Below are positions 1 to 12,000 of a stretch of 21,714 nucleotides of DNA, piece after piece. Under the pieces are notes generated by a model. It was not told the DNA's origin and searched no databases. It saw only the letters and a list, made by a program, of their open reading frames with translations. The DNA is taken from positions 6,919,702 to 6,941,415 of the forward strand of contig CM012954.1 of assembly GCA_000181795.3 (NCBI GenBank). The letters are read 5' to 3'. The position numbers and the translations under genes were made by a program. This DNA comes from Trichinella spiralis. Its lineage: Eukaryota; Nematoda; Enoplea; Trichinellida; Trichinellidae. The stretch's first letter is position 1; every line of letters begins with the position of its first letter.

Positions 1-1380
1 TGGCGAACTTCAAAAATTCATGTATTTTAATTTTACTTTTTGAAATTTCTTAAATTGAAAAGGTAGACTCGTGACTTAAAAAATAAAAAAGTGAAAGAAT
101 GATTCATCTCAAAAAACAAATACAATATTGTATTCGATGGGAATTCTGTGTGTGCATGAAGCATTTGAAGATAGATGATCATTTGGACTGGATTCAGTTT
201 GTTTCGTTCATTTTATATTGAAATTCAAAAGTGATATCTAAAAATAATAAATTTAACGTAAAATTTTCAATTTAATGATATAGATTTAGTATGTTTTTTC
301 TAGTTATAAAAGATTATTGTTTAACTTAACTCATGCATAGTTGCAGACAATACACATGTAGATAACATTCACTAATTTACTAGAAACATAAATTATAACG
401 TCAGACTTAAAAAAATGAGCAAAATACGATGCACCATTCTTTAGATAATAATTGAAAACTCTCAAAAAATAAGCAAAGCAAAATAACGTTATTTTTACTG
501 GAAATGCTTTGCCGTTTTTACATGTACAGATTGATCAGAGTCGAGCATTTCAAAGCTCCTGGCTTACGTCATTGACATTTGAATCCAATTGACACTCAAT
601 GATGACAATATGCAACATTTATGCTTATCCTATTCTGATTACTTGGTGGTGTTTTATTTCGCAGCTATAAAAATATAAAAATAACTCATTATATTTATAT
701 TATGTTCTAGGGCAGCTTTTCATGCGAAAATTTTTCATTTCAACAAAGTTACTTTACCGTTCTTTGTTTCCGCTTTCCAAAAATAAGGAAATCAGATAAA
801 GTAGCCACGCCATTTGTCAGCACCGAATTTGTCATGCATTTATTTGTACCTACCTGTACATGGCGTGTGCATACAATTTACAATCAACTCCAAAAGTTCC
901 GACCGAAGCACTGATTTGTTTACTGAACAGATTAAAAGCACAATTTAATTTCCGCCATTCTCACTTTGTTTTCCACCGAAATGTAAGTCATGCAACGCTT
1001 CAGATGATGCGAACTTCCATTGTAGAACATTTTTTAAACCAAATCATAATTTTTCAAGTAGAATAACACTAAAAAGGTAAAATTAGTTAAAAGAACTATT
1101 TACTTATTATAAATTATCTCCTCTTTGTTGTTAACTGTTTAAGTAATCATATTAGTAATAAATAGTATTATTATTAGTAGTAGTAATAATATTCTTGTCA
1201 TTATTGGATATTAATATCTTATTTTCAATTTGTTTCTTTTACTAAAATTACTAAAATGACAGAGCAATTAATACATCAAAGTATCAGTTGTATCATTACA
1301 ATCATGAAAGTATTATATTCAAAAGAATGATCGCATGAAATTTCAGAAAAAATTTTCCCCGTATAAAATAAATACACGCG

Positions 1381-1437
1381 CATACAAAAACACACACACG
1401 CGCGCGCACACACGCAAACAAGCATGTGCGCACACAG
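1381..1437. repeat. Imperfect CA/CG alternating tract
   Basis: Alternating purine-pyrimidine sequence of mixed CA and CG steps, interrupted by AAACA and ATG. Such tracts can adopt Z-DNA and are often polymorphic in length. Nothing suggests coding use. Confidence 0.7.
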
Positions 1438-1501
1438 ATGAGGTTATCACCATTGGTCAAATGGTCACATGTTAAACTAATTATGTCCACTATTAAAAGT
1501 A

Positions 1502-1645
1502 CGACCACGGTCGACGGTCTCGAACCGAGCGAACCATTGTCTCAGAATGGGTTGTTGCTAGCTTGTTGTCTTGACCGGCGGCCATGATTAGCTTCGTCAT
1601 ATAGCGCCGCCTGTTGGCTTGGGTCAGCGGCGATTGGTCGACCAC
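1502..1645. other. GC-richer block within AT-rich flank
   Basis: This stretch of about 145 bases is clearly richer in G and C than its surroundings. It contains GGTCGAC near both ends (about 1509 and 1636) and several CGG/GCC clusters. No long open frame, and no cloverleaf fold that I could complete. It could be a regulatory element, a remnant of a short repeat, or an unrecognised RNA gene. Confidence 0.35.
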
Positions 1646-1687
1646 TAATGCTTTTTGCTAGTCAAGAAAGAAAGACAGACACACATT

Positions 1688-1688
<1 letters not shown>

Positions 1689-1740
<52 letters not shown>
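1689..1740. repeat. (CA)n microsatellite, about 26 units
   Basis: An uninterrupted CA dinucleotide run, visible directly. It is followed by a purine-rich AGAAG/GAGAAA stretch up to about 1830. Open frames across it on either strand are artefacts of the repeat. Confidence 0.97.
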
Positions 1741-1741
<1 letters not shown>

Positions 1742-2091
1742 CCCCAGATGCACACACCCAAAAGCCAGAGAAGAAGAGAGGTAAGAAGAAGCAGAAAGAG
1801 AAAGAGAGAAAGTAGAAGAGAAGAGAAGCTTCTTCATTCAACCTTGGATAATGATATGCTTCTCTTTGGTCACTAATAAATTTTCCATGACTATGAAAAC
1901 TCGGCCACAGTGTCATAATTGATAAGCTTTAATGAGTGAGCCGTTGCTCTTTTGTTTTCCGTTTTTCTCATTCAAGAAGAATAATTGAAATTTATGAAAG
2001 AATTTTTTTTAAGAAAAGATAGAAATTACATATTGAAATGCTAAATGTGAGTGCTGTCGTCAAAGTTCAGTCAGTGTTGAGTGTGAAGTTA

Positions 2092-2132
2092 AAAAGAAGA
2101 AGAAGAAGATGATGATGCTGATGACGACGATG
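2092..2132. repeat. AGA/ATG trinucleotide-rich tract
   Basis: Consecutive AGA units grade into GATGATGATG and GACGACGATG units. It is a short imperfect trinucleotide repeat in the presumed 5' regulatory or untranscribed region of papilin. Confidence 0.75.
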
Positions 2133-2430
2133 CAGATCACACTACTCCGGTCTAGTTGCGACGCGACATCTGCCATTGGAGAAATATGAAAGCAAAACAG
2201 AACAAAAGTGACAAAGCGCTGTTTGCTCGCTTGTCGGTTTGTCGGTTGTGCCATTAGTTAGCTAGTTTATTTCATCTAATCGTTGTCGTGCGTCCGTCAG
2301 CTCAAAAGACATATTTTCTTTTTGCTTTTCACTTGATGCCACGTTTCCATCGCGCATCCCGCGTCTCACTTGACCAATCTCATCCCACTGACCACTGTGC
2401 TGCTTGGAAATTTCATTTTGATCTGTTCTT

Positions 2431-2438
2431 TTTTTCAG
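2431..2438 (+). promoter_or_regulatory. 3' splice acceptor upstream of papilin start (cis or spliced-leader)
   Basis: TTTTTCAG, preceded by more T-rich sequence, is a near-ideal acceptor 50 bases before the papilin ATG. No in-frame start is lost if the mature transcript begins at 2439. It could join an upstream 5'UTR exon or accept a trans-spliced leader; the sequence cannot tell these apart. Confidence 0.6.
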
Positions 2439-2488
2439 ATTGCTTTTCAACTGTCAAATATTCCTTTGAATAGTTGAAAATTTCAACC

Positions 2489-2960
2489 ATGACAAAGAAA
2501 CCGCCATCCACTAGGCGAAGATATTTTATTCCTACTTGTTGTTCAATATTTGCTTGCTTGCTTGTTACTGTCGGCGTCTGTTATAAACCTGATGCCACTG
2601 CAAAGCATGTTTCCACTGTCACCACTGCTGAACCTCAGGTAACTATTATTTTATTATTCATTATCATTTTATATACAGGCTTGTGCGCATATCAGTGCTT
2701 CCAACGCCGTCGCATGTCGAGGAATAATTTATTTTCTTTCGTCATTACGCGTAAAAAGATTGACATGGGAGGAGAACTTTGACCCAAATTGAACAAGCAC
2801 TTTGCCCTTTCCAAGCCACAGTGTGTCATCTGCGATGACAACTAGCCCGAGGTCGTATGGAGGACCTGATTTACGCAAAGCATTAGCTTAGCCTATATAT
2901 CTGAATCGGAAATCAATTGTGTGCAAAAAGTTTCATCAAAGAGAGGGAATGAGGGAGAAT

Positions 2961-3005
<45 letters not shown>

Positions 3006-6000
3006 ATAAGAACAAGTTGCTCAACAATACCAGTACAAGTCGGAATTATCTTCATCGTATGAGTAAACCAAGCGAATATAATAACTACATAATTAACTTT
3101 AAATCTATTTTAGTGTAGTTTTGACTTTATAATTCATCATATCCCTTCCTGTGGAGAACTTATTCAGTGCAGATGCTGAGCAACGAAAGTAAAATAGAAA
3201 ATTTTTCAAATGACTTTCGATATTAAAAAAAATATTCTACCCTCCGAACTCACCCAAAGGCAAAAAGCATGAAGCGGTGTGCAAGTAAGTCTGAATGACA
3301 AAGAGAACACGCTTTTGCTTTTGCTTTCACTATGGACGTCACATATTTCGTGTATTCAAATTTGTCGTCAACTATATGCAGTGCATTAAGCGGACGCATT
3401 TGTTTCAAGACCGCTTGGAACGATAAATCATCCCCAGTCACCGTTTGACTGGTTACTCGGTCCGACACAGGGGTTGTCAATTCAATTCTACACATTCCAA
3501 TAGATAACACAACATCATTTCGTCATTCCGACAATACGTCATCCTCGCAATTGTAAAGCAAAAATTAAATCTCAACTATTATTAGTATTATTATTAATAG
3601 ATGCATTAAATTTTTAAATAGTTTCGTTCAAGAAAATTTCTATTTTTATAACTTTCCCAGTGAATATGTGATAGAAGAATTTAGAAAAGAAAGCAAGAGA
3701 ATTAGCGATGTGCCAATGATGAAGTTTCTCAAATTTCGAAGGCAAATTGAACAGAAAAAAGAAAATACATTCTGCAATATTCCGTCGACATATATACGTT
3801 GTAGGATCGTGCTGTAAGCAAAAGTTTCAGCAATAACAACAACAACAACTCGTTACGTGTCAAAGTGTGCTTATTCATTGCAGGGAATATGATGAGCCTG
3901 ACGGCTAGAGAATGGTTTCATTTGCTTTCAGAAGAGTTTTAGCAATTTCATTTTGAAAACAAACCATCATATTTCATTAATAATTACGTCGAACATAACA
4001 AATAACAAACAACTTTCCAGTGGAAAAGTATCTAAACCAAAGCTGAGTCTGTCTGTATCTATTGAAATTGCAGAAAAGAAACTTTTTAAAAAAATTTATA
4101 GCAGATATTTTCACAATTTCTCACAACTGACAAGTAGCCATGTGGCGCAAAAGAAACCGATCGTCTGCTTCACAGATGCAGAAACAGTCTGGACACTGGT
4201 TCAGAGGTCCCCTTGTGTATAGATAAAGAAAAATACAATCTGTGCTTATGATTAAATCTATCACACTGCCAGCTGTTCCATCAAATGATGTCAACTTTTT
4301 CCAATGACTATTAGGATTTTTTCGTCGCATATTTTAAAAAAATGTTGCGATTTCTTCGTTGAATAGCATCTGCTTTCCAAAAACAATCATTTATAAGTAT
4401 CAAAATATTTAAGTTGACTATTTTTTCATTGAAACTGCTAAGGAACATCAATAATAATGTTGTTTGATTCTACAGGATTTGGTCGAACATCCGTTATCCA
4501 GAAAAGCTCGACAAGCGTACGCCGTTTTCGGTGCTGGTGAAAGTGGACTTTCAGTCGAAGGCGTTGGGCAAGAAGAATCTGGACCCTGGGAACCATGGGA
4601 AGTTATTCGAGAATGTTCGAGAACCTGCGGTGGAGGAGTTCAGATCGAGACTCGAAATTGCTCGTACGTAAAAAAATGCATACAACATTTTTTCAAATAC
4701 ACTACTCTTAAGGAAAATTTCAATGTAAATTTAAATAAACTCACAGAAATACAGGAACTATAAAATTCACAGTTCTCGTTCTTATGTGATGTCAGATTAG
4801 GCGAACTGATATTCAGACGTACATGATTGATGCTCTAACTGAAATTGTTTCCATTGTAGCGGAAATTGCATCGGCGCTAAAAAACGTTACGTATCATGCA
4901 ACATTGAAGTAGGATGCTTGATTATTTCTCGCTGCAGAAAATAGGGAGATTTTATTCTTCTAGCCATGTCCAACAGAAACTGATTTTCGGGCTGAACAAT
5001 GTGCCAAATATAATGATAAAGCTTTGGAAGGGAAATATTACAAATGGCGGCCGTTCACTCGAGGTAAGCAAAATATTTATTTCTCAATACCAGATAGTAC
5101 AATACAACTGATGCTAAAACAACCGCTGAATTCTTCTAGCATTGAACAAGTGCGAGTTGATGTGTATTCCAGAGGGTGAAAATTTTTATTATAAATGGGC
5201 TGAAAAAGTAATCGATGGCACTCGCTGCGACGCGTTCAACTACGACATTTGTGTCGAAGGCTTTTGCTTGGTAAGCAGTATGCAACTTCTGGATATAATA
5301 CCAATAAACAAGCAAACTAAAAATAATCTCAACCCCTTCCTCACTACACAGTCGCGCTCACACACTGAAAAGTAAGTTGTTATCAACTTTTCTAGCCTGT
5401 TGGATGTGACAATAAACTCGGATCCACTCTAAAAGAAGATCTGTGTCGTGTTTGCGGCGGTGATGGTTCCACTTGTAAAACTGTTGAAGGATTTTTCGAT
5501 GAAAGTGATCTGAAACCTGGCTATCATGATGTTATCGTTATTCCTACTGGCGCTACGTCCATTGTTATCCAAGAGCGCAAACCTACCAACAACTATTTGG
5601 GTAATAAATAGCGGAAAACTGAAATCATTTTTCTTCTAATATTAATGATAAATAAACATTTGTTGTGCTGTTGTTTCAGCTCTAAGGAATGAAGCCGGCA
5701 AATATTGGCTGAATGGTCATTGGAAAATTGACTTTCCGCAGACGATCGAAGTTGCTGGCACAATGTTTGAATATGAACGAATCAAGCAGAACAACGTTGC
5801 TTTTGAAAAGCTTTACGCCAAAGGACCAACAAAAGAGCCCGTTATTGTGGTTGTAAGTGACAGCATGCGATGTTAAACACCACCCATTCATTACTGTTAG
5901 TGATTAATTTTTACATGCATATGTTTTTGTTTTCTTTCTGTAAAGCTTTTACGACAAACTGAAAACTCTGGAATTCAATATGAATTCTCGGTTCCGCTAA

Positions 6001-9000
6001 CTGAATCGCTTCCATATCAATATACAGTTGGACCGTGGAGCGCTTGTTCAGTAACTTGTGGTCAAGGTAAACAGTCAAGGGTTTAAACTGAAAAACACAA
6101 TTCTAAAACTTCTCACAAATAAATACACAGGTATACAAGAGAGAACTGTTCAGTGTACAGATCGTTCTACCAAAGAAACTGTGGATGAAGAATTCTGCTT
6201 AAACAGTACTTTACCAGAATTAAATCGAACCTGCTCGACTGTAGATTGCGATCCTGAATGGTTCGTTGGTGAATGGGAACCCTGCTCTGAAACTTGTGGC
6301 GATACTGGAATGCAATATCGAATCGTGTTCTGTCACCAAGCTATGGCCGATGGTGTTAAAGTATCGGTAAGAGATGGTCTCTGCACTAAAGAAAGGCCAA
6401 TATTTCGTCAACCTTGCAATCGCTTTTCCTGTCCAGAATGGCACGTCGGACCTTGGTCTTCTGTACGTTTTGTTGTTTGAGTTTTTTGCGTTATTTATAC
6501 GTGTACAACCATCAATCAGTGGTCTCGTTTATTTTAATTTATTTCTTTGTCTTCTTCATTGTTACAGTGCAGTAGCCCTTGTGGCGAGGCATTTCAATAC
6601 AGATCTGTAACATGCCGATCTGAGAAAGAAGGCGAGGAAGGTCAACTGTTGCCCGGAAAAGCTTGTCATGCACCGGATGAGCCGAACAATCGACGTCCTT
6701 GCAATCTTGGACGTTGTGAAGGCTTAAATTGGCACGTCACAGAGTGGAATCTTTGCGAACATTGCAACGATACCACTGAAACAAGAAACGTCTCGTGCAG
6801 AGATTCTTCGGGGCGTATCTATTCAGACGATCGATGCGAGGGGGAGAAACCGATTGATGAACGCCCATGTGCTACCCCTATTCCTTGTCTTTACAAATGG
6901 CATGCGTCACAATGGTCTGAGGTAATTTATTACTTTTCGAAGACAACGAAACGTCCGTAAGGTGTTTTTGCCTACACATTCTTTTGATAATGAAAATTTT
7001 ACAGTGCTCAACAAAATGTGGACACGGTCACCAGACACGTTCCGTTGTTTGTGCGATTGAAGAAGGAAACAAATTGATCAAAATGGATGAACTACATTGC
7101 GATCCATATGTAAAGCCAAGCAGTCGACAAAACTGCACAAACGAAGAAAAATGCATTGGAACATATTTCACCAGTGAATGGGATGAGGTAAAATAAAGGA
7201 ATTATTCTCTAACTATCAGTAAATGCGATTCCCTATTTTAAAACTCTCTCTCTCTCTCGAGTGAGAGGGAGATGGAGAATGCTACTTCTTTCAACTCATT
7301 TTAAATAATGTAAAAAAGAAAATGTAGATTCAAAATCATCCCCTCATCTAACTATCAAAATTATCTTAAAAATCATCTGATTGAAAATTATTTACTTACT
7401 TCGTGTGTCTTGATGCAGTGTTCAGCACCTTGTGGCGGAGGAACGCAGAAAAGAGTTGTACTCTGCTTTGATTATGATTATCGACTCAATCCAGCGATGT
7501 GCGATGAAGATGAAAAACCAGCTGATGTTCAAGAATGTAATTTGCAAAACTGTACAGGTATAATGTTTGCATTGGGTTGAATACTTTTCCATTATTGATG
7601 TTTTATCATTATTTGAAATTCACAGCTTGCAATGAAACTGAATTCGGTTGCTGCCCAGACAACAGTACCGCTGCCAGTGGTCCGTTTCTCGAAGGGTGCA
7701 GCAATTGTAGCCTTTCAGAGTTCGGCTGCTGTCCTGACAACTATACCACAGCTGACGGTGCAAACTTTGAGGGTTGTATGTCTGAGATGAATGTCACCGA
7801 AGAAGGAATTGGTTTGGAAAACGACACTGCACCAATGAAACCAAAACAGGCGAACAACTGTACTGAAGATGATGCAGAATGTTGCACAGAAACGTTTGAC
7901 GAGAAAACGAACACTAGCACTGTGCAGTGCACAGTGCGCATGTGCAATCTGACCAACAGTGAAAACGTGACCGTCGAGGTTCCTTGCATGAACATTACCT
8001 CCAACCCTGATATGAGCAATGATACGGATATTCTACTAAGCGATACCACGGCTACGCTTTTCAACGAGACGGATTCGTTTGGAAATGAAACAGTCGGCAA
8101 CGAGACTGATGTGCATTGTTCAAAAACGGAATTTGGATGCTGCCCTGATTGGGTAACACCAGCTCTTGGACCGGACAATTTGAACTGCACCAACTATGAA
8201 TTAGGCGACTGTTCGAACAATGGCACCAAGTACGGCTGCTGCCCAGACAACCTAACCCTGGCTAGAGGACCAAAGTTCGAAGGCTGCGGCGATCCTATTT
8301 GTTCGGCGTCTTTGTACGGTTGCTGCCCTGATCGACGAACAATTGCTTTCGGACCACATTACAAAGGTGCGTGCATAGAAAATTGTTAGTTTGTCTGTTG
8401 TTAATTTTCTGCATTTTCCTGCACTACATATTAGGCTGTGACCGATCCACGTTCAGCTGTGAATCAAGTCCATTTGGCTGTTGCTCTGATGGCAAAACCG
8501 CTGCTCTGGGTCCTAAAAACAAAGGCTGTGAAGATAACTTGTGTCATATCAAAATACGGTTGCTGCCCCGATGGTGTCACCTTAGCCAAAGGTATGCTAT
8601 GCAAATGAGCTACAGTAACAACTGCGCACACGTTGAAACTTACTACTCAAGATTTAAGTACTGATCACCACGGTTTAAGGTCCCAAGAACGAAGGATGCG
8701 GCTGTTCGCTGAGTCAGTTCGGCTGCTGTCCAGATGGTCAGAGCACTGCTGTTGGTCCAGGTTTTGCTGGTTGTCCTGAAACATGCGCTACTTCAAGGTT
8801 CGGATGCTGTCCGGACGGAAAGACTTATGCCAAAGGATCAAATTATGAAGGATGTCCTTGTCGCTATACACGTTTCGGTTGCTGCCCGGATGGAGTAACC
8901 GCTGCTCTCGGACCACGGCACGAGGGCTGTGACGACTGCCGTTTGAAAGAGTAAACATTCTTGTCAAATCAAATGAATGACGATTCATAAACGGGCAGTT

Positions 9001-12000
9001 TGCGTGATTTAGATTCGGTTGCTGTCCAGATGGTCAGAAAGCAGCTCAAGGCCCAGCGATGGAAGGCTGTTTCGAAATTGCCGAAGAATCGCCCGTTATC
9101 ACCATACCACCACCACTACGAGGGCCTGTTTCACCTGAACAAATCGGCAAGCATTATTCTGAACAAAAATTGACTTGTAACTATTGCAATTCTTTAGCTA
9201 GTTGCACACTGCCATCAGAAACTGGTGAATGCTCAGACTATTCGCTGAAGTGGAACTTCGACCCTATAGAAGGTGTTTGTCGGCAATTTTGGTACGGTGG
9301 TTGCGGTGGCAATGAAAATCGATTCGAGTCAGAAGAAGACTGCAAACACGTCTGCGTCAATCCTCCAGATCAGGGTAATTAATCAAATTGTTTTTAATTA
9401 CACAAATTCCACTTCGACTGTTGCACTGTAACTGCGGTGTAATGTGTTCAGGCGTCTGTTATTTGCCAAAAATTCCTGGCACCGACGCATGCGGTTCAAC
9501 AACCATTCGATGGTATTACGATATCACTGAAGGTTACTGCATGCAATTCTACTATCACTGCAACGGAAACGGAAACAATTTCGCGGAATACGATGAATGC
9601 ATGGCCACTTGTGATAACGTTGGTAAAGCGTTGACCGTCTCACCACCGGCTACATTTTCTCATCAACCAGAAGAAACAGGTGCTGAATCTGAAGGTAAGC
9701 GAGGGTGCAAAGCTATCTCTGAAATAAATAAGCCGCAAATTATTAGTTACATCTTATTTTTAACCTTTTCATTCCGCAAATTCTCTCTCTTTTCAACTTA
9801 CTGCAATTTCACTGGTGTAAAATTTCACAATCAGAAGAACAACTGCTTTCGTTGAATGATGAATGATAAGATGATAAAATTTTCACAGAATACGAAGATG
9901 TATGTGAACTGCCAGTAGACACTGGTCCGTGCCGTGGTAAAATTACACAATGGTACTACGAACCGGCCATGGGTGAGTGCATCACATTCACCTGGGGTGG
10001 GTGCAAAGGAAATTCAAATCGTTTCGCATCCAAAGAATTATGCGAAGCTAAATGTGCGAAAGTGATCGGTAAGACCAATAAACCAAGAAATAAACTTAAA
10101 GGCAAGCAGAAAACAGTTTTTCTTCTACAGAAGACTTTTGTAAATTGCCCAAAGATTCCGGTCCTTGTGATCAATATGTCGCAAAATGGTATTACAAGCA
10201 CGAAGAGGGTACATGCGGTAGATTTTACTATGGCGGCTGTCATGGCAATGATAATCGTTTCGAGACTATGGAAGAATGTCACGAAAAATGTGCCAGCAAA
10301 GCCGGTTCGAAAAATCTTTCACTTAAATTGATCAACTGATTAATTTGCTTTGGACCATGTTGAAATTCGTCTGTTATTGCTTTGTAGATCCCTGCCAGCT
10401 TCCATCTGTGTCAGGTCCTTGCGCTGGTCGAGAAATGCGTTATTACTGGACAGGAGAACGTTGTGAACAATTTACATACGGCGGTTGTTTGGGCAATTCG
10501 AACAATTTCCAATCATTGGAACAATGCCAACGACGATGTGGTAGCAAATCGACACAACAGCATATGCCATCATCAGAAGAGGTTAAAGTGTTGAGTTCTG
10601 CTGTTGCTGGTGGCGCAGGTGGTAGTGTTGGTCACAGCGGTGTTTTCACCGTTTCCCGTGTTGATGAAGCAGCTGAATCCAGTCGTCCAGGTAATATTAA
10701 TTGCACTTTACAGTTCTTTTACAATATTTTCCCCTATTAACAGATGATAGCAGTATCTGTAATTTACCCAAAGATACAGGACCTTGCCGAGCATACATAC
10801 CATCGTTCTACTTCGATCGAATGACGCAACAATGCCAACAGTTTGTCTACGGTGGATGTCAAGGCAATGAAAATCGTTTTCCAACTAGAAGCGGTATGCA
10901 AAATCTTCCTATGCGCTGCTGTTGTGCTGTTGGTTTCACTTATGCTTATCTTCAGCGTGCGAAGCCGCGTGCGGAACTGTACGACACCAGAACATCATCC
11001 ACGGACGACCACAGGAAAAGCCCGAAGAATCGACTACGTATGAAAATTTCAATAATGAAATCAACGATTTGGACAACAGCATCGAAAGTGATACTTACCG
11101 TTCACACGTCGGTATCGAATGCCCAGTTTTCTTTGCACAGCGTTCGCGTTGAGATAACAATTCGCTTCTTTTCTTCATAGATTACTGCAACTCCAGTCCT
11201 GAGGTTGGCCCTTGCCGTGATGCGACCACCAGATGGCATTATGAGCCTCGACGTGGAGAGTGCATTGAATTTGTTTATGGAGGATGCGGAGGGAATCGAA
11301 ACAATTTCAAAACGCGTCAAGGTATATTTAACTGAACGCCACAAGCATGGAAATGTGGAAAAATGACAGAAAAGTATCACATATTTACACGAACTGTTTT
11401 CAATTTACCTCTTACAGATTGCGAACGAGTGTGCGCTGAATTCAGTGATACTGAACCAGCACCGTTTGAAAAGCCACTTCAATCTACGTCAAGGCCAGCA
11501 AGCAGTCCGGCACCTCGTTTTTATCCGTTGCCCACATCCGCACTGCCTGGTAAGTACTGATTGAGTAGTTGTTCAATTCTGTACGGAAATCAATAATGTA
11601 CACTTTTTTGTTCAGATTTATGCCTACAGAGCAAAGATATTGGTACCTGCTATGGAAGTTTGCTGAACTGGTATTTTGACAGTGAACGAATGCAGTGCAC
11701 GTCGTTCATGTACACCGGATGTGGAGGCAACAGCAACCGTTTCACTTCTGAAGAAGCTTGCGAACGAGCTTGCGGCGCTTATCGTGATCAAGGTTTTTAT
11801 GAGATTAATTATTTATACAGTCTATTCTTCACATGATGAAACCAATTATTACAGATGTCTGCCGAATGCCACCGGACGAAGGGCCATGCTTGGCATCAGT
11901 ACCGAAATGGTCTTATAACCAGGAACGTGGCGAGTGCGTGTCGTTTGTGTACGGAGGCTGCGAAGGAAACGGCAATCGTTTCTCTAGCAAAGAAGAATGC

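Larger units (their letters stand above)
1..2438. other. Non-coding 5' flank of papilin, rich in simple repeats
   Basis: I find no convincing gene here. The open frames are short, low in complexity and show no family resemblance. The first 1.3 kb is uniformly AT-rich. The rest holds several simple repeats (listed separately) and one GC-richer block at about 1502-1645. The stretch just before 2438 probably contains the papilin promoter and the upstream part of its transcript, because a pyrimidine-rich splice acceptor closes it. I see no clear TATA box at a sensible distance from the start codon. Confidence 0.6.

Noticed and set aside
860-1066. 68-codon open frame on the + strand
   Set aside because: No family resemblance, no supporting splice or regulatory signals, in AT-rich non-coding DNA.
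1500-1530. tRNA-like B-box, GGTTCGAGACC on the - strand
   Set aside because: One mismatch to the usual B-box, but the T-stem pairs poorly and no matching acceptor stem or A-box lies at the right distance.
1655-1916. Open frames on both strands across the CA microsatellite
   Set aside because: They arise from a dinucleotide repeat that has no stop codons in several frames.
7741-8193. 150-codon open frame on the - strand
   Set aside because: It is the shadow of the lagrin-repeat exon, which clearly codes on the + strand.
10701-11180. Continuous frame through intron 21 (10894-10955)
   Set aside because: Splicing 10893 to 10956 restores the Kunitz 6 end ACEAACG, while read-through destroys its last cysteines; the intron is 62 bases and not a multiple of three.
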